Translations under genes and position numbers: made by a program | From: Archilochus colubris | Taxonomy: Eukaryota > Chordata > Aves > Apodiformes > Trochilidae | Assembly (NCBI GenBank): GCA_023079485.1 | Contig: CM041092.1 | Span: forward strand, 6,262,627 to 6,326,626 | Direction of reading: 5' to 3' | Length of the DNA stretch: 64,000 nucleotides | Shown: positions 26,701-38,800 of the stretch, piece after piece | Numbering within the stretch: the stretch's first letter is position 1 | Layout of the letters: each line of letters opens with the position of its first letter | Notes under the pieces: generated by a model | What the model saw: only the letters and a program-made list of their open reading frames with translations | Databases searched by the model: none | What the model was told of the DNA's origin: nothing

Positions 26701-29700
26701 CTCAGTCAAGAGCCTTTCAGGTTTTAGTATGCTCTTTACCCCACGACCTGCTTAAGAAAAGTAATACATAGCATGCTGATGGGTGCCAGAATGTGATTTA
26801 TTTCCCATTTCACAGTTTCCCCTGAGAACCCAAGTAATCACTGCAAGAACATCTCATCACTGCCACTGCTTTAGTCCCATTTGCTCCCCGTTAAGTGTCT
26901 TTTGATTTAACACCTTGCATTTAACCAAGATAATATTATAGTCTTCTTAAAAATGTTGAATTTTGAGAAATAAATCTTTAGCAAGACAATGTATGTTGGA
27001 TGGCTGTTTCCAAACAATACAAACAAAGTTCCACTCTTCCTTACAGCTCATCTATTTAAGCATTTTGTGGTTCCATGGACTAAGACCCAGCATTTGATAA
27101 CACCGGACAAAACCTGGAAGGAAACGAACTAAAAAAGAAAAAAACCTCTGGCTCTAAAGAAAGAAACTCACATTTCCTTAACACACACAGACCTCAGAAA
27201 ATCGTTTTTATAGGAAGAAAAGGCAGATCAGCTGGCATTATCTGAAGTGAATAGCCTCTTTCTCCAGGCATCAAACCAAGCGTACAAAGCAGGGGGGCTG
27301 GGAGCCAGGACACCTCCGCTGCTGTCAGCGGGAACCCAGCAGGAGAATGACCAGAGAGGCAGAGTGGGAAAAGATTGACTTCAATTTAAACTGCTTTCCT
27401 CTGATTGTTCTGATGACTTACAAAAGAGAAATATCAAAACAGTAAACCGTGACTGGCAGTGAACTATTTTCCTAATAACACTTAATGGCACAGAATATAC
27501 ACATTTCTTCTTTTGTCAATATTCCACTGCGATAGCTTTTCTCCCGAGGCTTAGAGAAATCCTTCCTCCTCTAATCCTGCTTTCTAGTGACAACTTAAGA
27601 ACTGAAATGGCAATCATTCCCCCTTCCCAGTGCTAATTCACAAATTGCCACATTTCCCAGCCCCCTCCCCAGTCACAATTCCATTCAGCAGCACTCGGTA
27701 TTCTCCCAGAGCACGAACTGGCAGCGTTCAGCCCAGAGGCTTCTCACAGGATAACACAGATGGGTAGAGAAGAATGGGGAACCTCTTCTTTTAAAGTTAT
27801 ATGTTTGCTGATTTTTATTTCTCTTACTGGAAAAGAACATTAGAGTCATCTTATATCAAAACCACTTAGTTCAAGGTAGCAATGTTTAACCTCTCCAGCC
27901 ACACAGGACATCCGAGACTGGGCACCTTAGTTAGAAAGAATAGCAGAGTACTGTAGCTTGCCATACAGAATTGCTGGTAATTTCAAATATTTCTACTCAT
28001 CTGAAACAAACAAACAAACCAAAATTAAAACACCCAAAATTATATAGCAAAGACTTTTGCTAATAAATCAGCACTGCAATGGCAATTTATTTGTGACAGC
28101 CAGTAAGCCCAACGAGCCTATGCATTCATAACAGCATCTGGAATAACCACTCTTGTGTTTTTAATTATACCACTTGCCAATTATCAACTGCAACAAATTC
28201 TTATGCTTCAGCACTAATAAATTTACAACATATATAACCCAAAAAGATATAGGAATAGGATATATGCTCATTTCAGACTTCACGTATCAGGTAATTCCAT
28301 ATGGCAGAGATTTTAATGGTAGGGAATGTACATTCTTGCTTTCCCTTCCTATTTTTTTAATGACAGGTGCCAGTTCCAAAACAGAATACTATTTCATACC
28401 AAACTGGAATACTATATAGCCAAAGTCAATGTGTGTGAAAGTCACCAGAACACTTAAATACACGATTAAAAAAAAGAAAATTCTTTGCCAGCAGTGTGAC
28501 TCAGTGCCAACTAAACAGTAACACCTCAGGCATTTTCCTTCTGGCTTGATACTCAATTCCACAAACGTTAAGTTCAAAGGAAAGAGTTTTTTCAAGCCCA
28601 CATTTGGGTATATAACATGTTCCCTATGAAATGGAAATCACTTGATCGCCTTGTATTAGTAGCTGGTGTAGAAAACAAAATGAACTTGTGTTTTCTAAAG
28701 AGAAAATACTACATTTAAATGTCCTACATAGATATTCAGCAATAGCATCCTACTCCTGCAATTCCACAGCATTTATTTTGCATATTTTGTGTGAACTGGC
28801 TTATGTGAAAGTGCAGATCCACACAGAGGAGGAATCCCATGTAACTAATTTTTATTAGCTTGGTGTCAGCACCTACAGCCAAATCTATAACAGATACTTC
28901 TAGTATTTCTTTAAGAGCAAAACACTGCTGCCAAAAGGAAAGTGTGAGTATTCACAGGGACTGACTGGCCATGAAGGGCCCTAAGGGGACAAGCCTCCTC
29001 CTGTTAATGAAGAGGAAGAGGATTCTCCAGCAACACCCTGGGAGCACCCAGATCATGCCCATACCCAGACCCTCTCCCTAGAAAAGCTCCTCCTTCTCTG
29101 GTCTGCCTGAATATCCCTAAATTTTCCAGCTGTTTCAGTAGGAATCTGTACCTTTAAGTCACACCTAATTTAGGAGAGAGTTAAAAAAGTATTTTCTACA
29201 CATTAAGCATAGAAACCCTTACATGTAAGGATTAATTACCTGAAATGTTTTTAAGCCTCTCATGATCCCTGAGAAGCACTTGCCAAGATGGCCTATTGAG
29301 CCCCAGAATGCTGAAAACTGAGAAGGTTCATGGGGATAGACAATGGTCTTAATTTAGTACAAAAAAGTAAATCAGGTTAAAGAGGAAAAGCAGGCACATG
29401 CCTTCCACTGTGAATGCTTTTCTCAGCAGAATCCTACCTATCAGAATATACCTTTGAATCTGGGTTTCACACATGATTTTCACCTCTGCAATATTTCCAC
29501 CATCCATCCACACCAAATATTAAGCTCCTAATCAAATGGCACAGATTTCATCTGTAGTCGTGCCCTGGCAGTGCTATTCTCAGTCTCTCATTGCTCCTCA
29601 AAAAAAGTACACTAAAATTAAAGTGTTTCTAAATATTACCACCCCAACCTTGCAAGAAATACTCTGAAAAGAAAAATCTGTGTGCACCAGAATAGCAAAA

Positions 29701-30470
29701 TCCTAAACTGATTGTTTTCTCCTTCATGTATACGATCTTTCAAGCCCCACATTCAGTGGTTCCACACACCCTATAATGTGTTCACAAGGTGTACACACCA
29801 ACCACTAACTCATTCCCTGCTCTTTGACATGATGTACCTTTCAGTGCAGGGTAGCAAACATCTCATTTTAACCAAAGACCCTGGGGAATGGCTCCTGAGT
29901 GGCCATGGCCACACCTGACTGCTTGAAACTCAGATTTCCCTTCCTGCCTCAACAGCAACATCAGCCACCCACATCTCTCATTTTCACCGCCTGCCTTAGC
30001 TGGGAAAAAAACCTACAGATCATGCTTTCCAGAATAAATGTTTCCCCTTTCCAACACTGCAAACTCTCTGTTTCCTCTAAGTGATCACTGGACTCACAAG
30101 AACACTCTCAGGTTTCTCATTGCCTTTGGTTTAACCCAACATAAGCAAAGTTGCTCTGCCCTCCCACTCAGGTGAAGACCAGAGGTAAGAGGGGTTCACC
30201 TTTCCCTACCAAGGGAACAAATTCTTAAGGGGACAATATTTGTTCTTGGCTATGGGGGATGAAATATCTGAAAGCGTAAACTCAGACTGAAGTCACACCC
30301 CCAACACACCCCCAACTTGGGAAAGAAATTCTTTGAAAATTTTTAGAGTGAGTGAATAGTTGTGTTCTTCAGCTAAATCTGTAGCCAGAATAAAACCAAA
30401 AGATCAGGAAATATTTAGTCACTGCTTCAACTTTTCTGAATGCCAGGAATTACCACCAAAGCCCCTTTTC
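23730..30470. other. THSD7B: Intronic sequence without recognised gene
   Basis: Mostly AT-rich intron 1. The patch 27250-27780 is somewhat richer in G+C and has several CpG sites, unlike most of the intron, but shows no splice-flanked coding frame. No RNA gene or clear mobile element was recognised. Confidence 0.5.
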
Positions 30471-30578
30471 AATAAAAATAAAATAAAATAAAATAAAATA
30501 AAATAAAATAAAATAAAATAAAATAAAATAAAATAAAATAAAATAAAATAAAATTAAATTAAATTAAATTAAATTAAA
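30471..30578. repeat. Pentanucleotide microsatellite (AAATA)n grading into (AAATT)n
   Basis: About 80 bases of uninterrupted AAATA units are followed by a block of AAATT units (about 30551-30575), then a C/A-rich tail. The switch from one unit to a one-base variant at the right edge shows a compound microsatellite. Such tracts often grow from the poly-A tail of a retroposon, but no retroposon body is recognisable next to it. Confidence 0.95.
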
Positions 30579-31316
30579 AACCAAAACAAACAAAACCCAC
30601 CAAACCAAAACTAACACTGTGGAGAAGGAAATAGGAAATAACTCCATCTCCAAAAAGGGTTGATAAGGGCTTTTTCTGTTCTTTTTCATTCAAATTCTCT
30701 CTTGTAATGACAGGTGTCACAAAAGTAAAGAGGAACTTTGCTTTTTCTAATGGGTCCTCTCATCCTAGAAACAATTTTCAGAGTATGGAGAGTTTTCCCA
30801 GACAGCATTTTCATATATTATACTTTTATCATTTAAGAAGGTCTTGAATGTTGTGAGGATCATTCTTACAAAGAGTGTTAGGCAAAGCTTTTTATCTTGG
30901 GTGCTATTTACTGTACTTTTACTGCTATATCAATCCACTACATGATTTCCAATGTCAGGTGTAAAATAGCACATTGGTAGAGAGGGCAAAACTGTAATCT
31001 ACAGTGGGTAAAACTGTGACCTGTTTACATCTTTGGACTCGATGGTTTATCTTGCTGGTGAGGGATATTTTCTAAAGCTTTCATTAGTGTAGTGACTGGA
31101 AGACAAAATGAAAATTAATAAGAGATCACCTGGTGTGCATATGAATCCTTTAATATTTTGAAAACCAAACTACTACAGTTCAAAAAAGGTGGCCCATAAA
31201 AATGGCAGTAAAGATCTTCTACATAGTTTAACTGCAGATATGGAGAAGAAAACTAGACCAGAATCATTTGGGAACTAAACAGAGCAGAACTCTGACAATG
31301 CTAACAAGAGGAAGCC

Positions 31317-31341
31317 AAAAAAAAAAAAAAAAAAAAAAAAA
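31317..31341. repeat. Poly-A tract (25 A)
   Basis: An uninterrupted run of 25 A. No processed pseudogene or SINE body was recognised immediately upstream. Confidence 0.95.
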
Positions 31342-31870
31342 GGACAGAAGGAGAGTAGCAGAGTAAGATTTCTTGTATGGTTTTAGTAAATTAGGTGACA
31401 GAACCTGAATTTTGAGTTAAAGACTTCAGATTTCAACTTCAACAAAGATAATTACAGCTTTTTCATGCTAATACCATGGTGCAATGTTGTTTCCCTGTCA
31501 GCAGTCAGGCACTTCTAGCATTGACTTTAAGCTGAAGCACAACCAATTTCTTTTATTAGACATGGTTGATTTCTTTCCCAAAACCATAATGTGCACAGTA
31601 AAAAATAACCAAATGCCATTTATTAACACACTCCAGGAAACATCACAGTGAAGAGGAAAGAAAAAAAAACCAACTCAGGTACATTCACTTAACAAACTGC
31701 ATTATGCAAAACACTGAATTTATAAATGTGCAAGGAAAGCAGCAGTTTGAAACAGATGGGTCGCTGCTTGCTACAGATGTAAATTAGTACAAATACTTTG
31801 CCACATCACACTTTGATCAAAACTTTGCATAAAATACAAATTAATTTCTCTTGCTATATTGCTTCATTCT

Positions 31871-31935
31871 AAAAAAAAAAAAAAAAAAAAAAAAACAAAC
31901 AAACAAAAAACCAAACCAAAACAAAAAAACAACCA
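31871..31935. repeat. Poly-A tract (25 A) followed by CAAA/CCAAA low complexity
   Basis: A run of 25 A at 31871-31895 is followed by CAAAC- and CCAAA-type units to about 31935. It is 530 bases from another 25-A run. No retrotransposed gene body is evident on either side. Confidence 0.9.
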
Positions 31936-32568
31936 ACTAACTTGTTTACAGCTCTTTGGCAATATCAGAGAACTTCAATTCTCTAAAAAAAAATGCCCTG
32001 CATATACTAAAAATACACTCTCCTGCTGAAAGCTTCCCTTTCCATGAAGGGAAGAACCTCCAGGATCTTCCATGCTCTGCCTGTCATGTCCAGATCTGTC
32101 AGATCCCACTTCTGCCATCACAGCTGTGTAAGAACAAGCGCTCCCATACAACAAGAATTTGAAGTACACCTTGAATCAGGTATTACTATAAATAATAATC
32201 ATCTCCTGATGTTGAAGGACTGCTCTGGTCCTACCTTCTGGGGATGTCTGCACCATCATTCTCATGGATGGAACAAGGGCTTCACTGGGAGATAAGAGCA
32301 TCTCCCAATGGGGGACTGGCCTTGGGACACCTACATTATGGAGCTGGATCTCCAAAAACTGTTTCCTTGATCTACAACTCTGAGTAAGGTGATTAGGAGC
32401 CCTGAAGTGTGCAAAGCCCAACTCTTCCTCACAGTGTAGAAAAACCCCTCTTTAGACAAATTTACAAGCTTTTTTTTAATACATATCATTCCCTCATTTA
32501 TATCACAGACTACATGATGCTTGGCTGCATCAAGCCTACCACTTTTATCAGTAAATTTAATGTATATA

Positions 32569-32845
32569 TGTAGAGAGACATTGTCAACCAGGTGCCTTGA
32601 GTTGCCAAAGAGTGGGTGTGAGTCCACCTGTGCCTGATTAGGACAGGCCCCTACACACCCACAGAAGGCACCTCAGTTCACTCTGGTGTGAGGCATGGAG
32701 AGGCCAGCAGCTCGTCGAGCCTCTGGAGCAAGAAAGGCTCTTCCCGCTACACTTCTACCCTGGAAGCGCTGTGTGGTGGCTGGAGTCCTGGAAGAGACCA
32801 GCAGCTCGTCGAGCTTCAGGAGCAAGAATGGCTCCTCCCACTACA
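32569..32845 (+). mobile_element. Solo LTR, ERVK-like, with internally duplicated 3' end
   Basis: A 277-base element begins TGTAGAGAGACATTG and ends CTCCCACTACA, so its tips are inverted (TGTAG/CTACA). It is flanked by TATATA on both sides (32563-32568 and 32846-32851), consistent with a 6-bp target duplication although the site is itself AT simple sequence. It shares CAACCAGGTGCC and CACCTGTGCCTGATTAGG with the element at 5993-6315, and the final GGCTCCTCCCRCTACA with that at 55220-55518. Its last 48 bases (32798-32845) are a near copy of 32703-32750: both begin CCAGCAGCTCGTCGAGC and end in CTACA. No internal viral genes are present. Confidence 0.78.
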
Positions 32846-35800
32846 TATATATGTATATAAAAGTTTACTGTGTATATATATATATAAACTGTACTTCACT
32901 GTAGAGATATTTTGTATTTGATTTTCTCTTCGACTAGAAAGAAAATTTCAGCTCAGGCTTCTGCTTTATAAATGCATTAACAAAGGGCAATAGCTTTGGA
33001 AGACCAAAAAACAGGAAAAGATGAGACTCAGAGGTGCCCAGTTCTTCTGCTCCTCCTAAAGGTAACTCATACTCTTCAGGCAGTGGTTGAAGAGACTGCT
33101 CATGCATCTCAGAATGAAAATAATGAAAATAATAATAATAAAAACCCTCAGAAAACCCTGCCTTTATTTCCAGGGTTTAAAGAGTAACAGAGACAGAAAT
33201 GATTGCTTGTGCTTTCATTACAAAATTCTTGGAGAAATACTCAGATATAGGTTATATCAAGAGAAACTGCACCTCACCCTACCACAGTAGCCATTTCCAT
33301 CACTTTCTGGCACTGATAAACCAATTTTACAAGAGCTTGTAACACAATATTTGCATTACCCCACCTCACTACTACAAGAAGCACTCATTTCTCTCCTGAA
33401 AGTCAAAAAGCCAAAGCCAAATTTTACTATCCATTAACTCCAAATGATTCTGCCAGCTGAAAGACCCTAGCATGAGTAGGTTCAGATTTACTGGGAAACT
33501 CAGAAGCATTAAAGATGTGAAAAAAAGTGAGCAATATTTCCACACGGGTGTCACTGGGGAGGTATCAGTCAAGTTTCATGGACTGCTCTGAGGGCAGGCA
33601 TGACAAAACTGTGAGTCCATGGGATTTTATTGAGTTCCTCCAGGAGAACAGGCTTCTCTCCTCCAGTGTTTGAAAAGACAGGTTGGAGATGTACATCTCC
33701 ACCCAACTGCCCTACCACAAGCCCCTGAAAACATGGAGCTGGCTTGGTATCAGAGGTGGGTAAATACACAGAGGTCTTCTCTCCCTCATTCTTCTCAGTT
33801 CAAAATCAAAAACCATCTCCCAGAGGCTGGGAATATCTCTAAGCTCCTAAAGGACACAGCATGGACAAGCAGACACCCTGGCACAAGCCCCAGGCAAGGG
33901 GGTTGATGGGCTCCCAGACAAAGAAGAAAGGCCCACAATATCTATGAGAAAATTAATTTTTTGCTACCACATATGAACATATAACACTAACAGCAATAAA
34001 TCAGTAATTTTCATTTAGCTTGCCAAACTCTAGCAACTTTCTCCCCCAAAAATTGTACTTCAAATCCATGTTGCCACAAAGGACAAGAGTACCATGATGC
34101 ATCAGTGAACCTGCACTGGGATAAGCAAACATGTTAGAGAGACTAAATTTGACATACTTTCCATAATACTTGTTTGAATTCCAGGGTAATTGGGATTGCA
34201 CGTGAGTTTTTAGTACATATTGTCAAACTTTTGGCTCAGGATAACATACAGCTGTGGCCTGGGTTAAAAATACTACATTCAGCATAGACTTCAATTTAAT
34301 GAGGAGGGGTTTGTGAAGTTTCCTCTTAGTGATTTGCAGTTCTTACATACCACATATAGGGATTTGTACTGCAGCTGCTGGAAAACTGCAAACATGGTTA
34401 ATTGGAAGTTACAAACAGGAGTGACACGAGGCAGACTATGGTGGCATCTTCAGAACCATTTCACTTGCAGGCAGGGCTATGAAGATCTGCTGGAGTGAAA
34501 TGCTCATAGACCAGATTTTGCAGCCTGCCTTCTGCTCACAGAGCTGCATGAAACAACCAGTGAACCTCTTTTAAAAATATATACTGTGAGACTGGGCTGT
34601 TACAAAACTAGCATTTTAATCAAATATTCCTAAAGTCGCTGCACCTTAAGCATAAATTCCACTTGTTTTATAACAGTAACACAAATATTCTGAAATATTT
34701 GTGAAACTGCTGAAACTGCTCAGCTTTCAGCTCCTAGGCAGTGAAACATTTTGGGTCACAAAAAGCATCCTTGCTAGTGAAGACTTCCCCAAGACAAAAG
34801 TTTTAGCACACACCAGGCATCTCACTCTGCCTTTAAATACAGAGCTGCAAACAGATTGCCATGGTTGACTTTACAAGATTGATTTCAGTAATAAAGAATG
34901 TAAATTTTTCCTCTTCATTTCTGCTGATGCAAATCCATTAGAAACCCTGATATGAGAAGGAAGCCCACTTCTTGTAGCAATTTATGTGTGACTGCTCGAA
35001 ATTCGACACAGAGATAAACAAGTGTTATCTGGGCTTCATCTAATCTCAGCCAGACTTGCTCAAAGAACTGGCAAGACTTCAGTTTGCATTGCTACTCCCA
35101 GTGTTTAAATCACAACAGATGATAGTCAGGAAAAGAGAAAGTTTCTATTGAATGCAGAATATATTAACTGCCCCAAGTGTACAACATGTATAGTTAACCA
35201 GCACACACATATGTGTTTTTTGCAATTTATGTCCTTCAAAAGGTAACTTTACATTTATGTGTGTGTTCTATGACATAAGGTACACAGAAAAGAGATTTTC
35301 TTTATAACAATAGTGTTACCCATCAGTCAAAATTTATTAACTAGTATTTCCTGACAATTCAGTCACTCAGCTTCAATTATTTATTATTTAGCTTACAACA
35401 GATGTTTTTCACTTTTTTCTGACATTGTATTTTCCTGTCTTGTCAATAGGAAGACACCTTTGCTATTCAATTTACATAATGTGTAGGCTTCTCCTGAATC
35501 ATCAGTATAAGATGAAAGAGTAGGGAAGTGACTTACATGAATATCAACCACTCCTGTTTTCACTTTAGGTGACATCCCTACAGAAGCCAAAGCAAGCCCA
35601 AAATGCTGAAAAATAACATCAGAAAAGACAGGGAAAGAAAGGCAAGAGGGCAAAGTATGACAGGAGAAGTCCCTGTCAGTCAGCAAAACAGGGCAAGAAA
35701 ACAATAATTAATAAAAGGAGGGATTTTCCTTGAAGCACACACAGGTGCACACTCACTGGGACTGTACCCACCCAGAGGGTTTCCTACAGGCAATTTAAAT

Positions 35801-38800
35801 TGGACCACAGGGCACCTCTGCTGAGCAGAAAAGGATCAGGAATGATATCCCAGGTCGAAACAGCTGCACAGAACAGACAACTATAACCACGGTGGCAAAA
35901 AAATAAAGCTGAATAGCTTTTTCCATTACTTCTCCAGAAGATATGCTGAACACCCTCAGAAAAGGCACAGAAAAGGCAAGTTACATTTTTCTGGGAGGAA
36001 AAAAAATATTTTCTGCTTCTCCAGACTTATCAGAAAATCATTTCTCTAAGTAATGATAAAGCACAGTTATCCATGCTTAAGTATAAAACAATACCAAACA
36101 CAAACACATCTTCACCTATGAGAGTGAGGTTCCACTTTTCTGCATGACTCATTCCTGCCAATGCCCAGAGAAAATCTTTATCATATTCTGTTTCTCATTT
36201 CATGAATTTTTACAGCTAATGTGTTTTCAGACAAGAATAATGTAGTGATTAGAATAGAGCTTGGTAAGAATATCTGACAATGTAATACCTATAGAATTTA
36301 ATGAATTTCTCTCCTACTAGAAGAAAATTATTGATCAACAATTTTTTTTCAAGCTTTAAATCAATTTTTACATCATTTAGCATAAAGTTTCTAGAATTAA
36401 TTCACAAGAAGGTGCAGATAACAAGCTTTGAAGGTAACAAGATATTGATTTGTGCAACTTTCTATGCTAATTTTAGGATTTGATCACAGCTAATTTAATT
36501 TGACTCGTGTTTTTTTTTACCTTTTAGATACCTAAAGAACAACCTGAAGATGAAGATTCCTTTGACAATAACCTCAGCAGTCTTCATTAGAAAATAAAAC
36601 TGAGAAAACTTGTGGAGTTTTGGACTCACTTGTGCACACACCCTGATGCATTTATACACACGTGGCCTCCTTCACTTCAGGTACAGCCTGTAAAAACTCA
36701 ACACTGAAAGATGGAATTTTACTTTGGTCCTGTTCAACATTGTCTTGTGTTGTTTTTGTGGCCTAAGCATTCCATGCCAAATTAATTTCCACATTTAAAG
36801 AGGCTGAGCTATGATTTTACACATTTGAGCTTTCACATGCCTTAGCACCCCAATTCCCGGGATTCCACAGGATGGGATGAGACTCTGGGACGGGGATTTG
36901 TCAGAAGCACAATCCCTGGTCTAGGGTAATAAAGAGTCTGGCAGCCAAATTAAATCAAATCTAAAAACCATCTGTTTTAGAAACTTAAATGATTAATTTT
37001 AGGAAGATGTTCTAAAACTGAGGTTATTTTTGGCATAGCATTTATTTATAAGACATATCACCAGCAATCCAGCATTTTTCATACCAGGTTTATAACTACA
37101 TTTTCCAGTTATCCATCTGGGCCCTTTTCAATTCAGTGGTTTAATTAAAACTCAATGGTATTATCAATCTGTTGCATTTTTCATTTTGATGGTTATTACA
37201 TTTACAGTACAGCAGGAGTACAAATTAAAGTAAGAAGATGAATCTCATCTAAAAATTTCATTTCTGTATCTTTAGTAACTTTCTTTGTCATAATATTTTC
37301 TAGCTCCTTCACGTTTATAAAACAGTTTTAATGATCTATTTTTATTATTACAATAAAGGAAAACAGAAAAAATAAAGACTATTTTTCAATAGCTTTACAG
37401 GGTATCTCATCATTTATTCCATCAGTCTGGTCAACAGATGGGCATTACACAGCAAGGCTGGGAAAAGGTCCATGATGGAGTTGATATTAGGAGTTTTCTT
37501 TTCACCTCTTCCTTTCCTGTAATTTGGCAATAAGTAGCTAAGTACATATCTAAGAGAGACAAGCAGAGAGAGAGATGTAGGAAAAATACCAGATTCCCCA
37601 AAGAGGAGCATGGTGAAATGAAAATAGAAATGTTGCCAAGTAATTTCAGTTCATAAGAAGAAAGGCATGGCTGTGCCTCCAAACTGCCTGCACAGGCCTG
37701 GAGGACTCTAGGTTTAGGTTGCAGTGTCCCCATAAGTCTTAAATTTTAGGTCTTCCTTTTTCATTTCAGTTTTTACACATGGAGATAATTTCAGATGGTT
37801 CAGGGGGGTTTTAGTGGCACAAGAAAACCAGCACACACTCACTGTGCACTTACAATTTGGAAGTTAATTAAAGCAAATTTTATATTTGCGGGGAGGAGGG
37901 GGAAATTTTTAAATTCCACAGCTCTCAGTAAACTTCCTAGAAAAGTAGAAACAACATCCACAGCTTCTCTTTTAACTCTCCTTGTGGCTACTACAGAAAT
38001 AGAGACAGCTATAACTGACCTGGACAACAGAGATGTCCAGATATTCTGCCATCAAAGTCTTCAAGGCTTTGCATGGCTTAGACCACCTCCAGAAATACAA
38101 AACCCATTTTAAAACCAGTGCTGTTGGTTTGTTTAGCAATTTCTTCTATATCCTTTTTATAGCAGCAAACTTACTAAAGATTCTTATTATAATCAAGAGA
38201 AGAGACAGCCCTGTAGATGTCATAAAATAAAGAGACACATCAAGAGACACATAAAGAGACCCTTAAGGAGTCCCTTTCCCACCTCCTTTCCCCGGGCCTT
38301 GGGCAGCATTCCCAACACACTCATTTCCCCAGGAAGAGGATTCCCCTTCTCATTCCCAGCCCCAAACCTTGCAGCACAGCTTCTACCACGCCAGAGCTGC
38401 CTGTCTGGCTCTGAAAACGGCAGAAAATTTGGAGCAACATCAGTAAAAAATTATTAAACCAAGTTTTAGAGATCATTTTGCTTCCTTTTTTAGCAACTCC
38501 AGCTAAATAAAAAAGGAGGTGCAGGGAAGGGAGGGAATGTCTCTGGGTCACATATTCAGTGCCACTGAATGCTTCAGGTTTTCAAGAAACATTTCAAATA
38601 CTCTCTATAGAAATAGCAAAACAAGGTTAACTCCAGCAGACATTAACAAAAGTACAGGAAACAAACCTAGCTATCTTGATTAAACAGTAAGCAGAATTGT
38701 TAGTAAACACTGTTATTTTCTTTAAAACTCAGGGAAAAAGGGCGTTGAATAGCAGTGGGCATAGCAGAGGTGAATGGATGTGAAATGCCAGCTCTCTATA

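Noticed and set aside
31317..31935. Two 25-base poly-A tracts as tails of processed pseudogenes
   Set aside because: No mRNA-like body or target duplication could be seen next to either tract.
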